Assembly: GCA_026224995.1 (NCBI GenBank)
Contig: JAMFRX010000787.1
Location: forward strand, 1 to 7,497
Reading direction: 5' to 3'
DNA from: Puia dinghuensis
GTDB taxonomy: Bacteria > Bacteroidota > Bacteroidia > Chitinophagales > Chitinophagaceae
DNA length: 7,497 bases
Part shown: piece after piece, positions 6,433 through 7,497 of the stretch
Layout: every line of letters starts with the position of its first letter
Numbering within the stretch: the stretch's first letter is position 1
Notes under the pieces: model-generated
What the model was told of the DNA's origin: nothing
The model's database searches: none
What the model saw: the letters and a program-made list of their open reading frames with translations, nothing else
Translations under genes and position numbers: made by a program

Positions 6433-6834
6433 ATGAAAAAAGAGGACATCCCCCAGGATCCGGGCGCCCTCGGCAGGATCACCAAAGAGGTCTGCTATGC
6501 CACGGATGGTGAGGGCAACTATACCACGGAGCTAAGCCAGGGCTGGGACGTCAAGACCAGCGCGCTGGATGTGGCCTGGCAGGACATCGCGGACCGGGTA
6601 GCGGAGGCGAAGCAGAAGGTGTTGCGTAAACAAGCGAGCCCGCTGCTCTATTTCATGGAGCTAAGGCTCATGGATACCAAGGTGGTGTCGGCCTATACCG
6701 GCTTCTGGGGCTGGCAGGTCAGGCGGCATCTGCGGCCTGCGGTGTTCCGGCGGCTTTCCGACCGACGCTTGCAGCGCTATGCGCAAGTCTTCGAGGTTTC
6801 TCTCACCGACCTGAAAAGCATGATCCAGGAATGA
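6433..6834 (+). CDS. 133-aa conserved-looking protein with HTH-like C-terminal half
   Basis: No function can be named with certainty. The N-terminal part (about 12-50) has an aromatic and glycine-rich segment, KEVCYATDGEGNYTTE followed by QGWDVKTSALDVAW. The C-terminal part (about 69-131) is helical and basic: LLYFMELRLMDTKVVSAYTG, then WGWQVRRHLRP, VFRRLSDRRLQRYAQVF and SLTDLKSM. The last pieces follow the rhythm of XRE-type helix-turn-helix proteins, in which a recognition-like basic helix is followed by YAxxFxVSxxDL. There is no membrane segment or signal peptide, so it is cytoplasmic. It follows DarB by 9 nt and its TGA overlaps the next start as ATGA, so it is co-translated with biosynthetic enzymes. 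It could be a local regulator, or a peptide-binding or scaffold protein that reused the fold. Confidence 0.8.
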   Translation: MKKEDIPQDPGALGRITKEVCYATDGEGNYTTELSQGWDVKTSALDVAWQDIADRVAEAKQKVLRKQASPLLYFMELRLMDTKVVSAYTGFWGWQVRRHLRPAVFRRLSDRRLQRYAQVFEVSLTDLKSMIQE

Positions 6835-7497
6835 AGCTCCCCTTTGAACATATCCAGGCCGCACATTGTGAAAATGGGGTCACCACCAGCCTGCTCCGGA
6901 CGATCGGCGTCACCAGGATCACGGAGCCCCTGGCTTTCGGCATCGGTTCCGGTTTATTTTTCACCTATATCCCCCTGCTCAAGATCAATAACGGTCCCGC
7001 TTTCGCCTTCCGGACCATGCCGGGCCTCATCTTTAAGCGCACCTGCCAGTCCATGGGCATCGCGGTCCACCGGAAGAAATTCCGGTCCAGGGAGAAAGCG
7101 CAGCTCTTCCTTGACGAGGCCCTGGATGCCGGTCATGTGGTGGGTTGCCAGGTAGGTGTATACTACCTTCCCTACTTCCCCAAGGAATACCGGTTTCACT
7201 TCAATGCACATAATCTCATCGTATACGGAAAAGAGGGCGACAGATACCTGATCAGCGATCCCATTATGGAAATGACCACCACTTTATCTACCTACGAACT
7301 GGAAAGAGTGCGTTTCGCCCGTGGCGTGCTGGCCCCCCGGGGTCAGCTGTATTATCCGGAGGCGGGAAAGCCGGTTACGGACGAACAGATGCGGCGGGCG
7401 ATCCGGAACGGTATTGTCCGGAACGTGCGGGACATGCTGCATATCCCAGGACCCATTGCCGGGGTAAGGGGCATCCGCTATACCGGCAACAGGATAA
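6831..7497 (+). CDS. BtrH N-terminal domain protein (acyltransferase-like), 3' end outside window
   Basis: An open frame of 222 codons runs off the right edge. It begins MKLPFEHIQAAHCENGVTTS; His12-Cys13 followed by a small-residue helix, then AFGIGSGLFFTY (35-46), match the BtrH N-terminal domain. Later AHNLIVYG (126-133) and YLISDP (139-144) provide His127 and Asp143. With Cys13 these give a papain/C39-like Cys-His-Asp set, as expected for this fold. BtrH itself moves an acyl group from a carrier protein to an aminoglycoside in butirosin synthesis (family knowledge). In a flexirubin-type locus such a protein could move an ACP-bound acyl group to an alcohol or phenol; this is inference. The start ATG overlaps the preceding TGA as ATGA. 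No stop is seen, so the C-terminal domain cannot be described. Confidence 0.82.
   Translation, partial: MKLPFEHIQAAHCENGVTTSLLRTIGVTRITEPLAFGIGSGLFFTYIPLLKINNGPAFAFRTMPGLIFKRTCQSMGIAVHRKKFRSREKAQLFLDEALDAGHVVGCQVGVYYLPYFPKEYRFHFNAHNLIVYGKEGDRYLISDPIMEMTTTLSTYELERVRFARGVLAPRGQLYYPEAGKPVTDEQMRRAIRNGIVRNVRDMLHIPGPIAGVRGIRYTGNRI

Noticed and set aside
6844..7155. 103-residue plus-strand frame, rich in Ser and Pro, overlapping the BtrH-like gene
   Set aside because: Out of frame with the BtrH-like coding sequence, which starts at an ATGA overlap, has clear motifs and remains open to the edge.
1..7497. CRISPR arrays, tRNA/rRNA genes, insertion sequences or attachment sites
   Set aside because: No repeated spacer structure, no cloverleaf-like sequence, no transposase motif and no terminal inverted repeats were seen; almost all bases are in supported coding genes.

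Overview
The window is part of a flexirubin-type / dialkylresorcinol (DAR) pigment biosynthesis locus, most likely from a member of the Bacteroidota. A Chitinophagaceae-like genome is my best guess from gene content, moderate-to-high GC, tight gene packing without strong Shine-Dalgarno sites, and a promoter of the Bacteroidota TTG / TAnnTTTG type. The genus cannot be fixed from the sequence alone.

Layout: (1) Positions 1-335 (+) hold the C-terminal end of an alpha/beta hydrolase that is probably not part of the pigment operon. (2) Positions 317-3797 (-) hold a five-gene, translationally coupled type II fatty-acid/polyene synthase set. Read in its own direction, it is a FabI-like SDR reductase, a FabZ-like hotdog dehydratase, a FabF-like ketosynthase, an acyl carrier protein and a 4'-phosphopantetheinyl transferase. 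(3) Positions 3798-3880 are an 83-nt divergent intergenic region with a good promoter for the rightward genes. (4) Positions 3881-7497 (+) hold a small predicted exported protein, DarA (flavodoxin-fold aromatase/condensing enzyme of DAR synthesis), DarB (KAS III-like ketosynthase), a 133-aa protein whose C-terminal half looks like an XRE-type helix-turn-helix, and the first 222 residues of a BtrH-type acyltransferase-like protein that runs off the window.

How they work together: the PPTase should load the ACP. The ketosynthase, dehydratase and reductase would then extend and process ACP-bound chains. DarB joins two acyl-derived chains into a cyclohexanedione, and DarA aromatises it to a 2,5-dialkylresorcinol. 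In flexirubins this alcohol is esterified to an aryl-polyene acid, and the BtrH-like protein is a reasonable but unproven acyl-transfer candidate. No ketoreductase with a classical Y-x3-K motif, no tyrosine ammonia-lyase and no exporter is visible here. Those functions, if present, must lie outside the window.

The pathway type is known. The less explained parts are the exported protein translationally coupled to DarA, the HTH-like small protein inside the biosynthetic operon, the divergent active-site motifs of the ketosynthase and ACP, and the absence of a recognisable ketoreductase.
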